Under the pieces are notes generated by a model. It made no database searches and was not told the DNA's origin. It saw only the letters and a program-made list of their open reading frames with translations. A stretch of 64,000 nucleotides of DNA from Candidatus Nanoarchaeia archaeon (GTDB lineage Archaea > Nanobdellota > Nanobdellia > Woesearchaeales > WJIZ01). The stretch is from the NCBI GenBank assembly GCA_028279765.1, contig JANQND010000002.1, positions 62,001-126,000 of the forward strand. Direction: 5' to 3'. Both the position numbers and the translations under genes were made by a program. The stretch's first letter is position 1. Each line of letters starts with the position of its first letter. This document shows positions 8,720-17,633 of the stretch, piece after piece.

Positions 8720-8846
8720 CTACTACTAACAGCCAAAAGTCAAAACTCTACTGGCTTTCTTCCTGGTTCGTCGCGAGGGGTTGGTCCCTTCGTGAACGCA
8801 GAACCCTCTATTACAACTACTGGAGTTTTGAAGCTGTTAGTAGTAG
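8720..8846. repeat. 127-bp nested inverted repeat / structured element ahead of pelA
   Basis: Outer arms CTACTACTAACAGC (8720-8733) and its perfect complement (8833-8846); inner arms CAAAACTC (8741-8748) and GAGTTTTG (8823-8830). A central hairpin pairs 8765-8769 (GGTTC) with 8801-8805 and 8772-8780 with 8786-8794 around a 5-nt loop. Two pairs in the central stem are G-U if read as plus-strand RNA and would be C-A if read on the minus strand. It has no coding potential. It may be a structured RNA leader of pelA, a small RNA, or a MITE-like remnant; no target-site duplication is visible. Confidence 0.65.
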
Positions 8847-8860
8847 AGGAAAACCAAAAC

Positions 8861-8872
8861 TTTATATATAAA
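8861..8872. promoter_or_regulatory. Palindromic TATA box, possibly bidirectional
   Basis: TTTATATATAAA is a perfect palindrome between divergent genes. For the plus strand it predicts a start near 8892, shortly before the TTG start at 8923. For the minus strand it predicts a start near 8840, which would give pelA a roughly 130-nt leader containing the nested hairpin. Confidence 0.5.
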
Positions 8873-8922
8873 CATATTCATTTTTTAACTCTACAATAGA
8901 GAATACTATACCGAGGCATAAA

Positions 8923-10119
8923 TTGAAGCGAAAATCTCAATCTGGCACAAATGCAGCAATTCTAATCGCAATCATCTCCGCACTTATCATTCTCTACATT
9001 GTCTTTCTCCCAACTGATGAACGCCTGGAACTCATTGGAGAAAATGACACCAATGGAAACAATGACGATGATAACGGAGGAAAGCTACTGGTAGAGGATA
9101 CCGAAATCATCATGGAGCATTTCAAGGAAGATGAAATTGAATATGACCTTCCCTCTGTAAATCTGTACACAAAAACAGGCGCAGAAAACATAGTCTCAGA
9201 AAATGCTATCTATGTGAAGAGCAGCGCTTTTGAACAGGAGTCAAAGGAAATTCCCTTCACCATTGACGATCCAGGCAACACAGAGAATGTCATTCTGAGC
9301 TTCTTTGCAAAAAAGAACAAAGGAAGATTAATGATCACACTTAACGGAAGAGAGATCTATAATAGTGAGATTTCACAAGTCAATGTTGATCCAATCAGGC
9401 TCCCCAAGAGCCTGCTTGCGGAAAAAAATGATCTCAAGTTGGAGGTTTCGGGAGTTGGGGCTGCGTTCTGGGCAACCAATGAATTCCTATTAGAAGGAGT
9501 AAAGATAACCGCTGATGTAACGGACCTATCTGCAACAGAGTCAGAGCTTACCTTTGTGGTACCCAAATCAGAAGCAAATAATATTGATGAGGCAAGGTTA
9601 AGGTTCGTTCCGGAATGTCAGCCAGAAAGGGTAGGCATACTTGATATCGAATTAAATAATAGAGAAATCTTCTCCGCAATTCCCGATTGCGGCAATCCCA
9701 GGCCACTGGACTTCTCACCAAATCTCATCAGACAAGGGGAAAACACCCTTACCTTCAAAACAGAAGAGGGAAGATATCTTATTGATAGAATCAGGGTGAC
9801 AACCGAGCTTGAAGAGACTCCCTCATTTACGTACTTTTTTGATCTTGATGAAGACGACTTTGAAGATATTCAAAACGAAGACAAAGTGGTAAATGTTACG
9901 CTTCATTTTGTTGATGATGATGAGGATAAAGAAGCAGAATTTATTATCAATGGCGGCCTGGGAAAGCGGTCTATGCGGCGCCATGATGATGCGAAATGGA
10001 GTGTTACCCTTATTAAAGATCATCTGGAAGAAGGCTCAAATTCAATCAAGATCATCCCTCAAACACGTCTGGAAATCCGCAAGCTTCAGATTCGTCTTGT
10101 CAACAAGGATGATGATTGA
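8923..10119 (+). CDS. Membrane-anchored exported protein of unknown function
   Basis: Starts at TTG (8923), preceded by CCGAGGCATAAA with GAGG as ribosome site. The 398-residue product begins KRKSQSG, then one hydrophobic segment (about 11-30), then an Asp/Asn-rich linker and beta-rich extracellular sequence with two or three jelly-roll-like modules (e.g. RLMITLNGREIYNSEI). The short KRKSQ N-terminus before the membrane segment resembles the class III (pilin-like) signals of the proteins after 53.8 kb. It opens a plus-strand envelope block followed by a polytopic protein and three lipoproteins. No family recognised. Confidence 0.7.
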   Translation: MKRKSQSGTNAAILIAIISALIILYIVFLPTDERLELIGENDTNGNNDDDNGGKLLVEDTEIIMEHFKEDEIEYDLPSVNLYTKTGAENIVSENAIYVKSSAFEQESKEIPFTIDDPGNTENVILSFFAKKNKGRLMITLNGREIYNSEISQVNVDPIRLPKSLLAEKNDLKLEVSGVGAAFWATNEFLLEGVKITADVTDLSATESELTFVVPKSEANNIDEARLRFVPECQPERVGILDIELNNREIFSAIPDCGNPRPLDFSPNLIRQGENTLTFKTEEGRYLIDRIRVTTELEETPSFTYFFDLDEDDFEDIQNEDKVVNVTLHFVDDDEDKEAEFIINGGLGKRSMRRHDDAKWSVTLIKDHLEEGSNSIKIIPQTRLEIRKLQIRLVNKDDD

Positions 10120-10153
10120 GCAGAGCTTTTTCTAAAAAAGAGGAAACAGCATT

Positions 10154-10210
10154 ATGGTATTCAACTGGCTCAAGAATAAGGCGCAGACAGAAAGTTGGAG
10201 AAGGTGCTAA
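10154..10210 (+). CDS. Possible 18-codon leader peptide, in frame with the next gene
   Basis: ATG at 10154, preceded by GAGG at 10140-10143, opens 18 codons (MVFNWLKNKAQTESWRRC) that end in TAA at 10208-10210. The next codon, in the same frame, is the TTG taken as the start of the 840-residue membrane protein. It may be a leader peptide, the original N-terminus cut off by a stop, or a site of readthrough or sequence error. Confidence 0.3.
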   Translation: MVFNWLKNKAQTESWRRC

Positions 10211-12733
10211 TTGGTAAAACAAATACTGAAAAGAACCGCCGACGGGTTTGCTGATCGATTTGTTCCCACCAGGTCAGTAGGGGAAGGAAAAAAAGGAACT
10301 ACAAGTTTGGCATTCATTTTTCTTGCCATGGTGGTAAACTACTGGATTGACAGAAAATCGAGTGGAGGCTTTCTTGGTTTTGATTTCACTTATTTTAACG
10401 CAATAATATTTGGTGGAGACTGGTTCACACTCTACAATGTGCTGCATTTTAACATATTTTTCCTCATTTTGGTGTTCGCGCTCTTTAACCTAAGAGGAAG
10501 GGACCCTCATATCCTTAGAGTCTGGTTGAGTCTAATACTCATCCTCTATTTGCTCAGTGCGATTCCTGTATTGAACACTTACATGGGCATAAAGAGCGGA
10601 TTAGAACTGTTATTGCTGCTCTTAAGTGCCTTTCATCTCAGCTTTTATTACACCACAAAAGAAGACTTCATCTCAACAGTGGTATTATTTTGGGTATTCT
10701 ACAATTTATGGATGTTTGGGATTGCATCAGTAGGATTCTTATCAGGACTTGCTCATTTTTTGTATGTGGTTCTCTTTTACATCATTTTTTGTACAGGATC
10801 AAAGTACCAAGCAGATCGGGTAAAGATAAAATGGTGGCTCTTGATCATTATTCTCTTCGACTTTTTCCTCCCGCAGCTGCTCGCAAACGCGTTTCCTAAT
10901 CTTCCGATCGATGCGCTTCCCTTCTTAACACTGGGCACGATTTTTTTCGCCCAGGCCTACGAACCCTCGACACTAACGGTATTTATGATCATTGGATTTA
11001 CTGCGTTCTATTTCTTTCAGCTTGCAAGCGCAACCGACCAGTACAATCTCATCCTGCCGGGAAGAAACGTCGATCCCGACCAGGTTGAAAACCGAACAGA
11101 GGTGATTAAATTCTGGAAGTGGATCCCTGAGAGGGTAAGGGAGTGGACTGATCGTTCCGTCAAACTCGGTGCTGGCCACGATTACTATGCGGGGCAGGTA
11201 GACGAGAATGCAAAAAAGAACCTTGGAGTCTACCTTGAAGGGCTGGATGATAATACCCGCCTTCATTTTGATAATGAAAGAATTGTCCTTGACGCTACTC
11301 TTACTGCACAGAATTTTGCAGCTGAAGAGGAAGATCCCTTTTACGAGAGCCTTAATATAGAAGTGGAATGCTCTGCCTACAAAGGAGATGAGTTCGTTCT
11401 AAAAGGAAAAGTGTATCCCCAACAAGTATACCAGATTGAAAGTTTTGATATTGAGAACCTGCAGTGTATTTTTGATCCCTGGCAGCTAGACAAAGGAAGG
11501 TATACCATTCGATTTGAAGCAACCTTCAATTTCAAGACCCAGTCCTATTTGAAAAGATATTTCGTCTCAGAAGAGCTTATTGATTCACTAAGAAGGAGAC
11601 AGCTCATACAGCAAGACATAGATATTCTCAAGTTAAATAAGATCAATGAAATAAAGCCTAAAGTACAGAACAGTGTGGGTCCTGTCCAGGTAAAAGCATC
11701 GGACAGGATTCCTTCTGTTATAAAAATTGATAGCAGCCAGGATCGAAAGCAGTTATTCGGTATTCAGTTATTTAATGAGTGGGAAGGGGACATAAAAAGA
11801 GTAAAGGACATACAGCTCTATCTGCCTAAGGGAATCGTGCTGGATAAAGCAGAAGGGAATGTAAATCACTGTACCTATAGGATGGAGCCCGCCTCTATCT
11901 TAGATCCTGAGAACTTCGCAGACTATACAGGATATAAGCTGCAGGACATCACTCATCCTGATCTTAAAAATATCGAAAGAGACATCCGGCAGACGTGTGG
12001 ATTACTGCTTGAAAAGGGTCAGGCACAGAACATCCTGCAGCCAGGAGATGTTACTACTCGCTATTTCAGGATGATTACTGAATACGAGTACACGCTCAAG
12101 GAGGAGACTGCAATTGATATTAGAGAGCCTATCGATTTTAGGGTAGAAATTCTCTCTTCAGATGGTAAACAAGTACAGTCTGATAAGGCGATCGAATGTG
12201 TCGCAAAAGACGGTAAAAGGTTAGAAGGAAACGCAGATTTTGCTCTTTATATCAATGACGTCAAGATCAGTGAAGAAAGTAACGCTTGTAGCGAGGATCC
12301 CTATGAATGCAGGCAGTTCTTCAGTTACAGGCCTTCCAAGGGAGATGTGATAAAATGTGAAGCGACTATGGGAATCCCGGGAGAGGAGAACTATGAAAAT
12401 GCAGAGTCCTATGTCACTGTTCAAAATGCTCCTCCTGAAATCGCTTCTTTGGCCTTCGAGTATCAACAGTACAATAAAGGAGATAATGCGGTATGTACAG
12501 TTCAGGTGCAAGACCCGGATAAAGACATTATCACTGTTCGGTTTGACTATGAAGGAATTTATCTTGCCCCAACACAAAAAGAATGCAATCAAAAGTGCAG
12601 CATCGAAATTCCCACTCAAGATATTGATACTGACTCTACCATTACGTGTAAAGCAAGAGCCTATGATGGTACTGATTCAAGTAACGAGCACACTGCATCA
12701 AGTTCGATTGTAATTCCGCAGGCACAAATATGA
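10211..12733 (+). CDS. Large polytopic membrane protein with extracellular C-terminal domains
   Basis: I placed the start at TTG 10211 because the preceding codon is a stop, GGAG lies 9 bp upstream, and the next Met is inside the first membrane helix. The 840-residue product has about eight or nine membrane segments in residues 30-285, then about 550 soluble residues, probably outside the cell. These include an uncharacterised beta-rich region (300-560) and two Ig-like modules near the C-terminus (690-830; PPEIASLAFEYQQYNKGDNAVCTVQVQD). The stop overlaps the following lipoprotein start (ATGA), indicating coupling. No enzyme motif is recognisable; a scaffold or transport role is possible but unproven. 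Confidence 0.72.
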   Translation: MVKQILKRTADGFADRFVPTRSVGEGKKGTTSLAFIFLAMVVNYWIDRKSSGGFLGFDFTYFNAIIFGGDWFTLYNVLHFNIFFLILVFALFNLRGRDPHILRVWLSLILILYLLSAIPVLNTYMGIKSGLELLLLLLSAFHLSFYYTTKEDFISTVVLFWVFYNLWMFGIASVGFLSGLAHFLYVVLFYIIFCTGSKYQADRVKIKWWLLIIILFDFFLPQLLANAFPNLPIDALPFLTLGTIFFAQAYEPSTLTVFMIIGFTAFYFFQLASATDQYNLILPGRNVDPDQVENRTEVIKFWKWIPERVREWTDRSVKLGAGHDYYAGQVDENAKKNLGVYLEGLDDNTRLHFDNERIVLDATLTAQNFAAEEEDPFYESLNIEVECSAYKGDEFVLKGKVYPQQVYQIESFDIENLQCIFDPWQLDKGRYTIRFEATFNFKTQSYLKRYFVSEELIDSLRRRQLIQQDIDILKLNKINEIKPKVQNSVGPVQVKASDRIPSVIKIDSSQDRKQLFGIQLFNEWEGDIKRVKDIQLYLPKGIVLDKAEGNVNHCTYRMEPASILDPENFADYTGYKLQDITHPDLKNIERDIRQTCGLLLEKGQAQNILQPGDVTTRYFRMITEYEYTLKEETAIDIREPIDFRVEILSSDGKQVQSDKAIECVAKDGKRLEGNADFALYINDVKISEESNACSEDPYECRQFFSYRPSKGDVIKCEATMGIPGEENYENAESYVTVQNAPPEIASLAFEYQQYNKGDNAVCTVQVQDPDKDIITVRFDYEGIYLAPTQKECNQKCSIEIPTQDIDTDSTITCKARAYDGTDSSNEHTASSSIVIPQAQI

Positions 12734-13722
12734 AAAAAATAGTCCTCCCTCTGATATTCGTATGCTTTGTATTCATTATTGGGTGCGACACTAATTCAGG
12801 AGAGGGGGCAACGCAGGTAGAGTTGCAGAAAGGAAGTAAAGGGTTAACCATAGACTTCCTCAAACAAGGAGTATCAGATCAGATCCGTGAAGGAGAGACA
12901 GTCTTAGTTCCCTTTGAAATACGCAATGAAGGGTTCTATGATATCCGTCAGGGAATCCTCATACCGGCAGTTGAGCGGGACATCGTTGAAATCGAGTCAT
13001 GGGATTATTCTGTGAATATGCAGGTGCAATCGGATCAAACACTGCTCTATGATCTGAAAGGAAAGTCGCTTGCTAATACAAAAGGAGAGATGCAGGTAGC
13101 CTCTCTTATCCTTAAGGCGAAGAGCATCGATGATACGAGAAATAAAGTTGAATCGAGAATCGTATTCAATACCTGTTATCCTTATGCTACTGTATTTTCA
13201 GATACGCTCTGTATTGACACCGACCCCCATGGAGTGAGCATTGCTGAGAAAACATGTAAAGCAAGAGACCTCTCCTCATCTGGTCAGGGGGCACCCGTTG
13301 CTGTAACGAAAGTAGAGCAGAAAATACTCCCCGGGAAAACAAAAGAAAGCATAGGGATTGAGTTCACCATTCATGCGGAAAACAAGGGAAAAGGGATCGT
13401 AACTAATCATGAAAGATACAGGGAAATCTGTTTGGGGAGAAGTGCAGAAAAAGAAGATTTTAATGCTCTCTCTTTGGAGCGTTTGCAGTTCTCCGGACAC
13501 GAGTACATAAGAGGAAGAGATTCAGACATGGAATGTGCCCCTAACCCGGTAAGGGAGACAAAAAAAGGCTTCGTAATAAGGTGCGCTACAAAAGATGAAA
13601 ATGCGATCTCGAAAAGCAGGCTCACCTTTGAGACCCCTATAGTAATCGAGCTATCCTACGGATATAAAGAAGCAGTCTCATCAGAAATTCAGATACTCAA
13701 CGATAATGAAGAATTGTCCTAA
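12730..13722 (+). CDS. Lipoprotein of a three-member tandem family (member 1)
   Basis: A 330-residue protein with a lipoprotein signal peptide (hydrophobic residues 4-17, lipobox FIIGC, Cys near 19). Shared with the next two genes are KGSKGLTIDF after the signal, a beta-sandwich module with EGETVLVPFEIRNEG, the cysteine signature CYPYATVFSDTLCI, then SGQGAPVAVTKV and a second beta module (FTIHAENKGKG). Probably anchored outside the membrane. Translationally coupled to the polytopic protein, so the two may work together. Function unknown. Confidence 0.78.
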   Translation: MKKIVLPLIFVCFVFIIGCDTNSGEGATQVELQKGSKGLTIDFLKQGVSDQIREGETVLVPFEIRNEGFYDIRQGILIPAVERDIVEIESWDYSVNMQVQSDQTLLYDLKGKSLANTKGEMQVASLILKAKSIDDTRNKVESRIVFNTCYPYATVFSDTLCIDTDPHGVSIAEKTCKARDLSSSGQGAPVAVTKVEQKILPGKTKESIGIEFTIHAENKGKGIVTNHERYREICLGRSAEKEDFNALSLERLQFSGHEYIRGRDSDMECAPNPVRETKKGFVIRCATKDENAISKSRLTFETPIVIELSYGYKEAVSSEIQILNDNEELS

Positions 13723-13751
13723 GAAGAAAAGACGATTGAATTCAACAAAAC

Positions 13752-13762
13752 TTTTATATAAC
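13752..13762 (+). promoter_or_regulatory. TATA box of lipoprotein member 2
   Basis: TTTTATATAAC lies about 38 bp before the ATG at 13795, predicting a leader of roughly 12 nt. Member 2 can therefore be transcribed separately from member 1. Confidence 0.6.
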
Positions 13763-13794
13763 AAAATTTGAATGAATAAGCCAGTACCGATAAA

Positions 13795-14751
13795 ATGAGA
13801 AAAATCCATCTTATAGCACTGCTCATTATTTCAGTTTTTATTCTTGCGTCATGCGCAAGCAGTTCTAATAATAGGGAAGGAGAGAGAATTTCTGCAAAGG
13901 ACTATCGAAAAGGAACAAAAGGCCTTGAGATGGAATTCGTCAGGAATGCTCCTCCTGATAGGATATACTCTGGGGACGACTTAGATATTATTATTGATGT
14001 AAAAAACGTTGGTGCCTATCCGACAACAGATTCTTTTGACGGAAAACTGGAAATTTATGGGTATGATGACAAGGCGTTTTCCGGAGAACGGTGGGATGGT
14101 GGGCCACTGCTCACCCCGGAATTGCAGGGAAGAAGCCAGTTTGCGCCTCAGGGTGGAAGACAGAGCAAGCAGTTCCATGTAAACAGAGTGTCAACACTCT
14201 TCAATTCTGAGTTCTATGAGCCAAGAATTATCGTCGCAGCCTGCTACAAATACAGAACAATCGCAGAGCCGCTAGTATGTATTGACCCGGAGCCCTTCTC
14301 TGTCTTTGATGAGGAAAAAGTATGCACTATAGATAGGAACGGAGAGACCTACACCCTCACGAGCCAGGGTGCACCGGTTGCCGTAACCAGGGTAACAGAA
14401 GAAATCAGCAGCAATAATATTCATTTTAGCATCGAAATAAAAAATGTAGGAAATGGAAAAGTAGTGGATGAAAATATACGAAATGACTGCCCACTAAACC
14501 TTGATTTTAACGATATAGACAAAGTGCTGGTGAGTGCCAAGCTTCCCTGGGATTCTTCTCCTAATTGTCAACCAAGAGGAGATCACCGCGATCCAGTACG
14601 GCTTGATGAGAGTGGAAGAGGCCATATTTTCTGCACATTCAGAAAACCAGACTCCAAATCAGCATTTGAAACAGTCCTGCAGGTTCAGCTCGATTATCGC
14701 TACCTTGATTCTATAGAAAAGAAAATAGAGATTACCAATATAAACAGATAA
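13795..14751 (+). CDS. Lipoprotein of a three-member tandem family (member 2)
   Basis: 318 residues; signal peptide with lipobox ILASC (Cys near 20). The family pattern is clear: YRKGTKGLEMEFVRNAPPD, DDLDIIIDVKNVGAY, ACYKYRTIAEPLVCIDPEP, then a further Cys, SQGAPVAVTRV, and a second module SIEIKNVGNGKVV. The two beta modules resemble CARDB-like or Ig-like adhesive folds, although I cannot assign a family. It has its own TATA box, so the tandem copies need not be expressed equally. Confidence 0.78.
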   Translation: MRKIHLIALLIISVFILASCASSSNNREGERISAKDYRKGTKGLEMEFVRNAPPDRIYSGDDLDIIIDVKNVGAYPTTDSFDGKLEIYGYDDKAFSGERWDGGPLLTPELQGRSQFAPQGGRQSKQFHVNRVSTLFNSEFYEPRIIVAACYKYRTIAEPLVCIDPEPFSVFDEEKVCTIDRNGETYTLTSQGAPVAVTRVTEEISSNNIHFSIEIKNVGNGKVVDENIRNDCPLNLDFNDIDKVLVSAKLPWDSSPNCQPRGDHRDPVRLDESGRGHIFCTFRKPDSKSAFETVLQVQLDYRYLDSIEKKIEITNINR

Positions 14752-14769
14752 CCGTAAGAGACAATAAGG

Positions 14770-14778
14770 TTTATATAG
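14770..14778 (+). promoter_or_regulatory. TATA box of lipoprotein member 3
   Basis: TTTATATAG is centred 30 bp before the ATG at 14804, giving a nearly leaderless transcript. Confidence 0.6.
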
Positions 14779-14803
14779 ATAAAGCGTGTAAAAGTGAAGT
14801 AAA

Positions 14804-15751
14804 ATGAAAAAAACACTATTCATGATCCTCATTCTCTCTGTACTGGCAGTAGGATGCACTACTTCAGGCGATACCGGCACAAGCCTCTCTGATCCCTGGA
14901 TCGGCGGGACCGACGGAATTATTATCTCTTTTGAAGAAGATGCACCCCAGGCAGAAGTATTCGATGGAGGGGATTTTCCATTTGGAGTAGTAGTCAAGCT
15001 CAAGAACGAAGGAGAGTATACTGTTCCGAAGGAAGATGTAAAAGTTACTATCTCGGGAATTCTTGCCTCTGAGTTTGGAAAACAGGAAAGTGATCTTGAA
15101 TTGGTCCCTGAAGATAGCATTGAAGGGAAACTAAAGGATACAGACGGAAAAATCAGGGATTCCGATCCGGTATTTATTGACTTCGGGGATTTTACATACC
15201 TCTCTGAATTAGTTGCACAGCAATCCTATACACTCAGAGCAGAAGCATGCTATAAGTACCAGACAACAGCAAACTCTCAAATTTGTGTATTAAAAGATAA
15301 TCTCGACACTGAAGATAGTGTCTGCAAAGTAAATGAAAATAAGCAGGTATTCAGCTCAGGCGCTCCTGTGCAGGTTACAGAATTCAAGGAATCCTCAAGA
15401 GGAAAGGACAAAATTGCGTTCTCATTCACTGTCTCACACAAAGGCAATGGAAGAATTTTTGAACAATCTAGTGGCTGTGATACCAGTTCCAGAGCGTTCG
15501 AGGATAGAGTCTCTATTGAAATCGACACCGGTCTTGAAGGAGCGCTGGAGTGTTCAGGTCTTAGAGATGAGACATCAGGAGCAGGAGCAACCACAGGACA
15601 AATTACCCTTTTCTCGAATGAAAAGCCCATAACCTGCACCCAAACGATCACCACAAACTCAGATTATCAGCAGCCCGTAGTCATCAAACTAACGTATGAC
15701 TATAAGGACAGCAAAGAGACTTCTGTGTTAGTGAAGCATCAATTGAATTAG
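14804..15751 (+). CDS. Lipoprotein of a three-member tandem family (member 3)
   Basis: 315 residues; signal peptide with lipobox LAVGC (Cys near 18). It follows the family pattern: GTDGIIISFEEDAPQAEVFDG, a first beta module with VVKLKNEGEYTV, the signature ACYKYQTTANSQICV, SSGAPVQVTEF, and the second module FSFTVSHKGNGRI. It is the most diverged of the three. The DUF6159 membrane protein starts 3 bp downstream, so the two are almost certainly co-transcribed. Confidence 0.78.
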   Translation: MKKTLFMILILSVLAVGCTTSGDTGTSLSDPWIGGTDGIIISFEEDAPQAEVFDGGDFPFGVVVKLKNEGEYTVPKEDVKVTISGILASEFGKQESDLELVPEDSIEGKLKDTDGKIRDSDPVFIDFGDFTYLSELVAQQSYTLRAEACYKYQTTANSQICVLKDNLDTEDSVCKVNENKQVFSSGAPVQVTEFKESSRGKDKIAFSFTVSHKGNGRIFEQSSGCDTSSRAFEDRVSIEIDTGLEGALECSGLRDETSGAGATTGQITLFSNEKPITCTQTITTNSDYQQPVVIKLTYDYKDSKETSVLVKHQLN

Positions 15752-15754
15752 AAA

Positions 15755-16627
15755 ATGCTGGGAGTATTCTCAAGGAGCTGGGAAATAACAAAACTCAGTT
15801 TCAATATTATTAAGCAGGATAAAGAACTCCTTTTATTTCCTTTGTTGTCAGGGTTTTTCTCTCTGCTGTTTCTCATAAGCATGGTATTGCCGACGATACT
15901 TTCCTCAATTGCCACAGGCGGCTCTCAGCTGTCAGGTATCGAGTTTCTGGTTATGTTTATCATATACCTGGGTCTTGCATTCATCGCAACATTCTTCAAT
16001 GTCTGTGTAGTGTATACCACAAAAAAGAGATTTGAAGGAGGGAATGCGACATTCAAAGAAAGCCTAAGTTATGCTATGTCAAAATTGAGATTAATTCTTT
16101 CCTGGAGTCTTCTTGCTGCAACCGTAGGCATCATATTGCGAATAATCGACAGGCTGGCTCAGAGAATAGGAGGAGCAGGGCAAGCAATACTTGGCCTTCT
16201 CAACGGAATATTAGGGATGGTATGGAGCATTATCACTATCTTCGTAGTTCCTGCAATGGTATACCATGACCTAGGGCCTAAAGAGGCCATAAAAAAATCG
16301 GTAGAGGTGCTTAAAAAAACCTGGGGCGAGAGCCTGATCAGATACTATGGCCTTGGCATAATCCAGTTCCTATTCATTTTAGCAGGAGCAGCTATGGTGT
16401 TTCTTCTCTTCTTTCTGTTAGTTCCGTTAGGCATAATTGGAGTGGGGATCGTTATACTGCTCGGTATTGTCTATCTTGCCATAGTTTTGCTTGCATTCTC
16501 TGTTGCGAATACAGTGTTCAATGTTGCTCTATATCTTTATGCAGAGAAAGGAAAGGTGCCGCAAGGGTATACACAGGAAATCATGAAAAGTGCCTTCAAA
16601 GTAAATCAAGAGAAGTCAATGATCTAA
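15755..16627 (+). CDS. DUF6159-like integral membrane protein
   Basis: 290 residues. The N-terminus (FSRSWEITKLSFNIIKQDKE followed by LLLFPLLSG) matches what I recall of the DUF6159 family. Five to six hydrophobic segments follow, and the PAMVYHDLGPKEAIKKSVEVLKKTWGE type stretch between helices is typical of this kind of protein. The biochemical role of the family is not known to me. It follows lipoprotein 3 by 3 bp, ends the envelope block, and faces rfcS convergently. Confidence 0.75.
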   Translation: MLGVFSRSWEITKLSFNIIKQDKELLLFPLLSGFFSLLFLISMVLPTILSSIATGGSQLSGIEFLVMFIIYLGLAFIATFFNVCVVYTTKKRFEGGNATFKESLSYAMSKLRLILSWSLLAATVGIILRIIDRLAQRIGGAGQAILGLLNGILGMVWSIITIFVVPAMVYHDLGPKEAIKKSVEVLKKTWGESLIRYYGLGIIQFLFILAGAAMVFLLFFLLVPLGIIGVGIVILLGIVYLAIVLLAFSVANTVFNVALYLYAEKGKVPQGYTQEIMKSAFKVNQEKSMI

Positions 16628-16648
16628 GCTAAGAGTAAACAGAGAAAT

Positions 16649-17611
16649 TCAAGTGTTCTTTTCTCCTGCAAGCGCTACTTGAGCAAGAAATGCTTCTAAT
16701 TGAACATACTCATCGCTACCCTCACTTATACGAAATTCTGCCTCACCGCATCTGCTGACAAGGTCCAATTGCGCTCTACCAGAGAGGTCCAGTTGAAGTA
16801 TCTCCTTCTGGATTTGCTTAATAACATCAAGTCCTGAAAGCCCATACTTGAGCATGGTATCAAGCAACTTGCTGCGCGCATCAATAAACTTATTTGCAAG
16901 CGCAAGAGTAAGAACATCAATAATCTCTTTGGGCCTGGCAAAAGAAGCAATAGAATAGATGCTCTCTTCAGTAACCTTTTTGTCCATTGCCGATGCCGCC
17001 TGAAGAAGGTTCTCCATCTTCCGGCAATCTCCTTCGCTTACAGCAATAAGGGCATCCATTGCCTTATCGTCAATATGCAGGCCCTCTTCCTTGGCAATAG
17101 AGCTGATAAGCGCCACTAATTCTGGTTTTTCAAGTGGCTTAAAGCGAAAGACAACGCACCGTGACTGGATAGGGTCAATAATCTTGCTTGAATAGTTGCA
17201 GCCAAGAATGAATCGGCAGGTAGAAGTATAATTTTCCATTGTTCGGCGAAGCGCCTGCTGCGCTTCTCTGGTGAGTGCATCACACTCATCAAGGTAAATA
17301 ATTTTGAAAGGGACATCTCCGATAGCCCGGGTTCGTGCAAAGTCCTTCACTTTGATCCGAATAACATCAATACCTCGCTCATCAGAGGCGTTGAGCTCTA
17401 AAAAATTCTGCCTCCAGGAGTCTCCAAAAAGCTCCCTGGCAATTACCAAAGCAAGCGACGTTTTGCCTACACCTGCTGGCCCTGCAAACATTAAATGAGG
17501 CATGTTCTTGCTTTCAACAAAGAATTTCACTCTGCCAATAATATCCTTTTGGCCTTTGACATCAGAGAAAGCTTTAGGTCGGTATTTCTCTGTCCAGATT
17601 GCATGCTCCAT
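16649..17611 (-). CDS. rfcS: Replication factor C small subunit (clamp loader)
   Basis: 320 residues, normal for archaeal RfcS. WTEKYRPKAFSDVKGQ at the N-terminus, Walker A GPAGVGKTS near 44, Walker B YLDECDALT near 107, the sensor/SRC motif (IQSRCVVFRF) and the C-terminal collar helices are present. With the large subunit it loads PCNA onto primed DNA. No intein is present. A TATA element at 17634-17645, 27 bp upstream, supports this ATG as a leaderless start. The large subunit is not in the window. Confidence 0.96.
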   Translation of the reverse strand: MEHAIWTEKYRPKAFSDVKGQKDIIGRVKFFVESKNMPHLMFAGPAGVGKTSLALVIARELFGDSWRQNFLELNASDERGIDVIRIKVKDFARTRAIGDVPFKIIYLDECDALTREAQQALRRTMENYTSTCRFILGCNYSSKIIDPIQSRCVVFRFKPLEKPELVALISSIAKEEGLHIDDKAMDALIAVSEGDCRKMENLLQAASAMDKKVTEESIYSIASFARPKEIIDVLTLALANKFIDARSKLLDTMLKYGLSGLDVIKQIQKEILQLDLSGRAQLDLVSRCGEAEFRISEGSDEYVQLEAFLAQVALAGEKNT

Positions 17612-17633
17612 GATAAAAAGAGAAGAAGAATCG

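Noticed and set aside
8765-8805. tRNA-like B-box (GGTTCG) in the region ahead of pelA
   Set aside because: No acceptor stem, D-arm or anticodon arm can be drawn; the sequence folds as nested hairpins instead.
8720-8846. Insertion sequence
   Set aside because: No transposase and no target-site duplication; recorded as an inverted repeat of uncertain nature.
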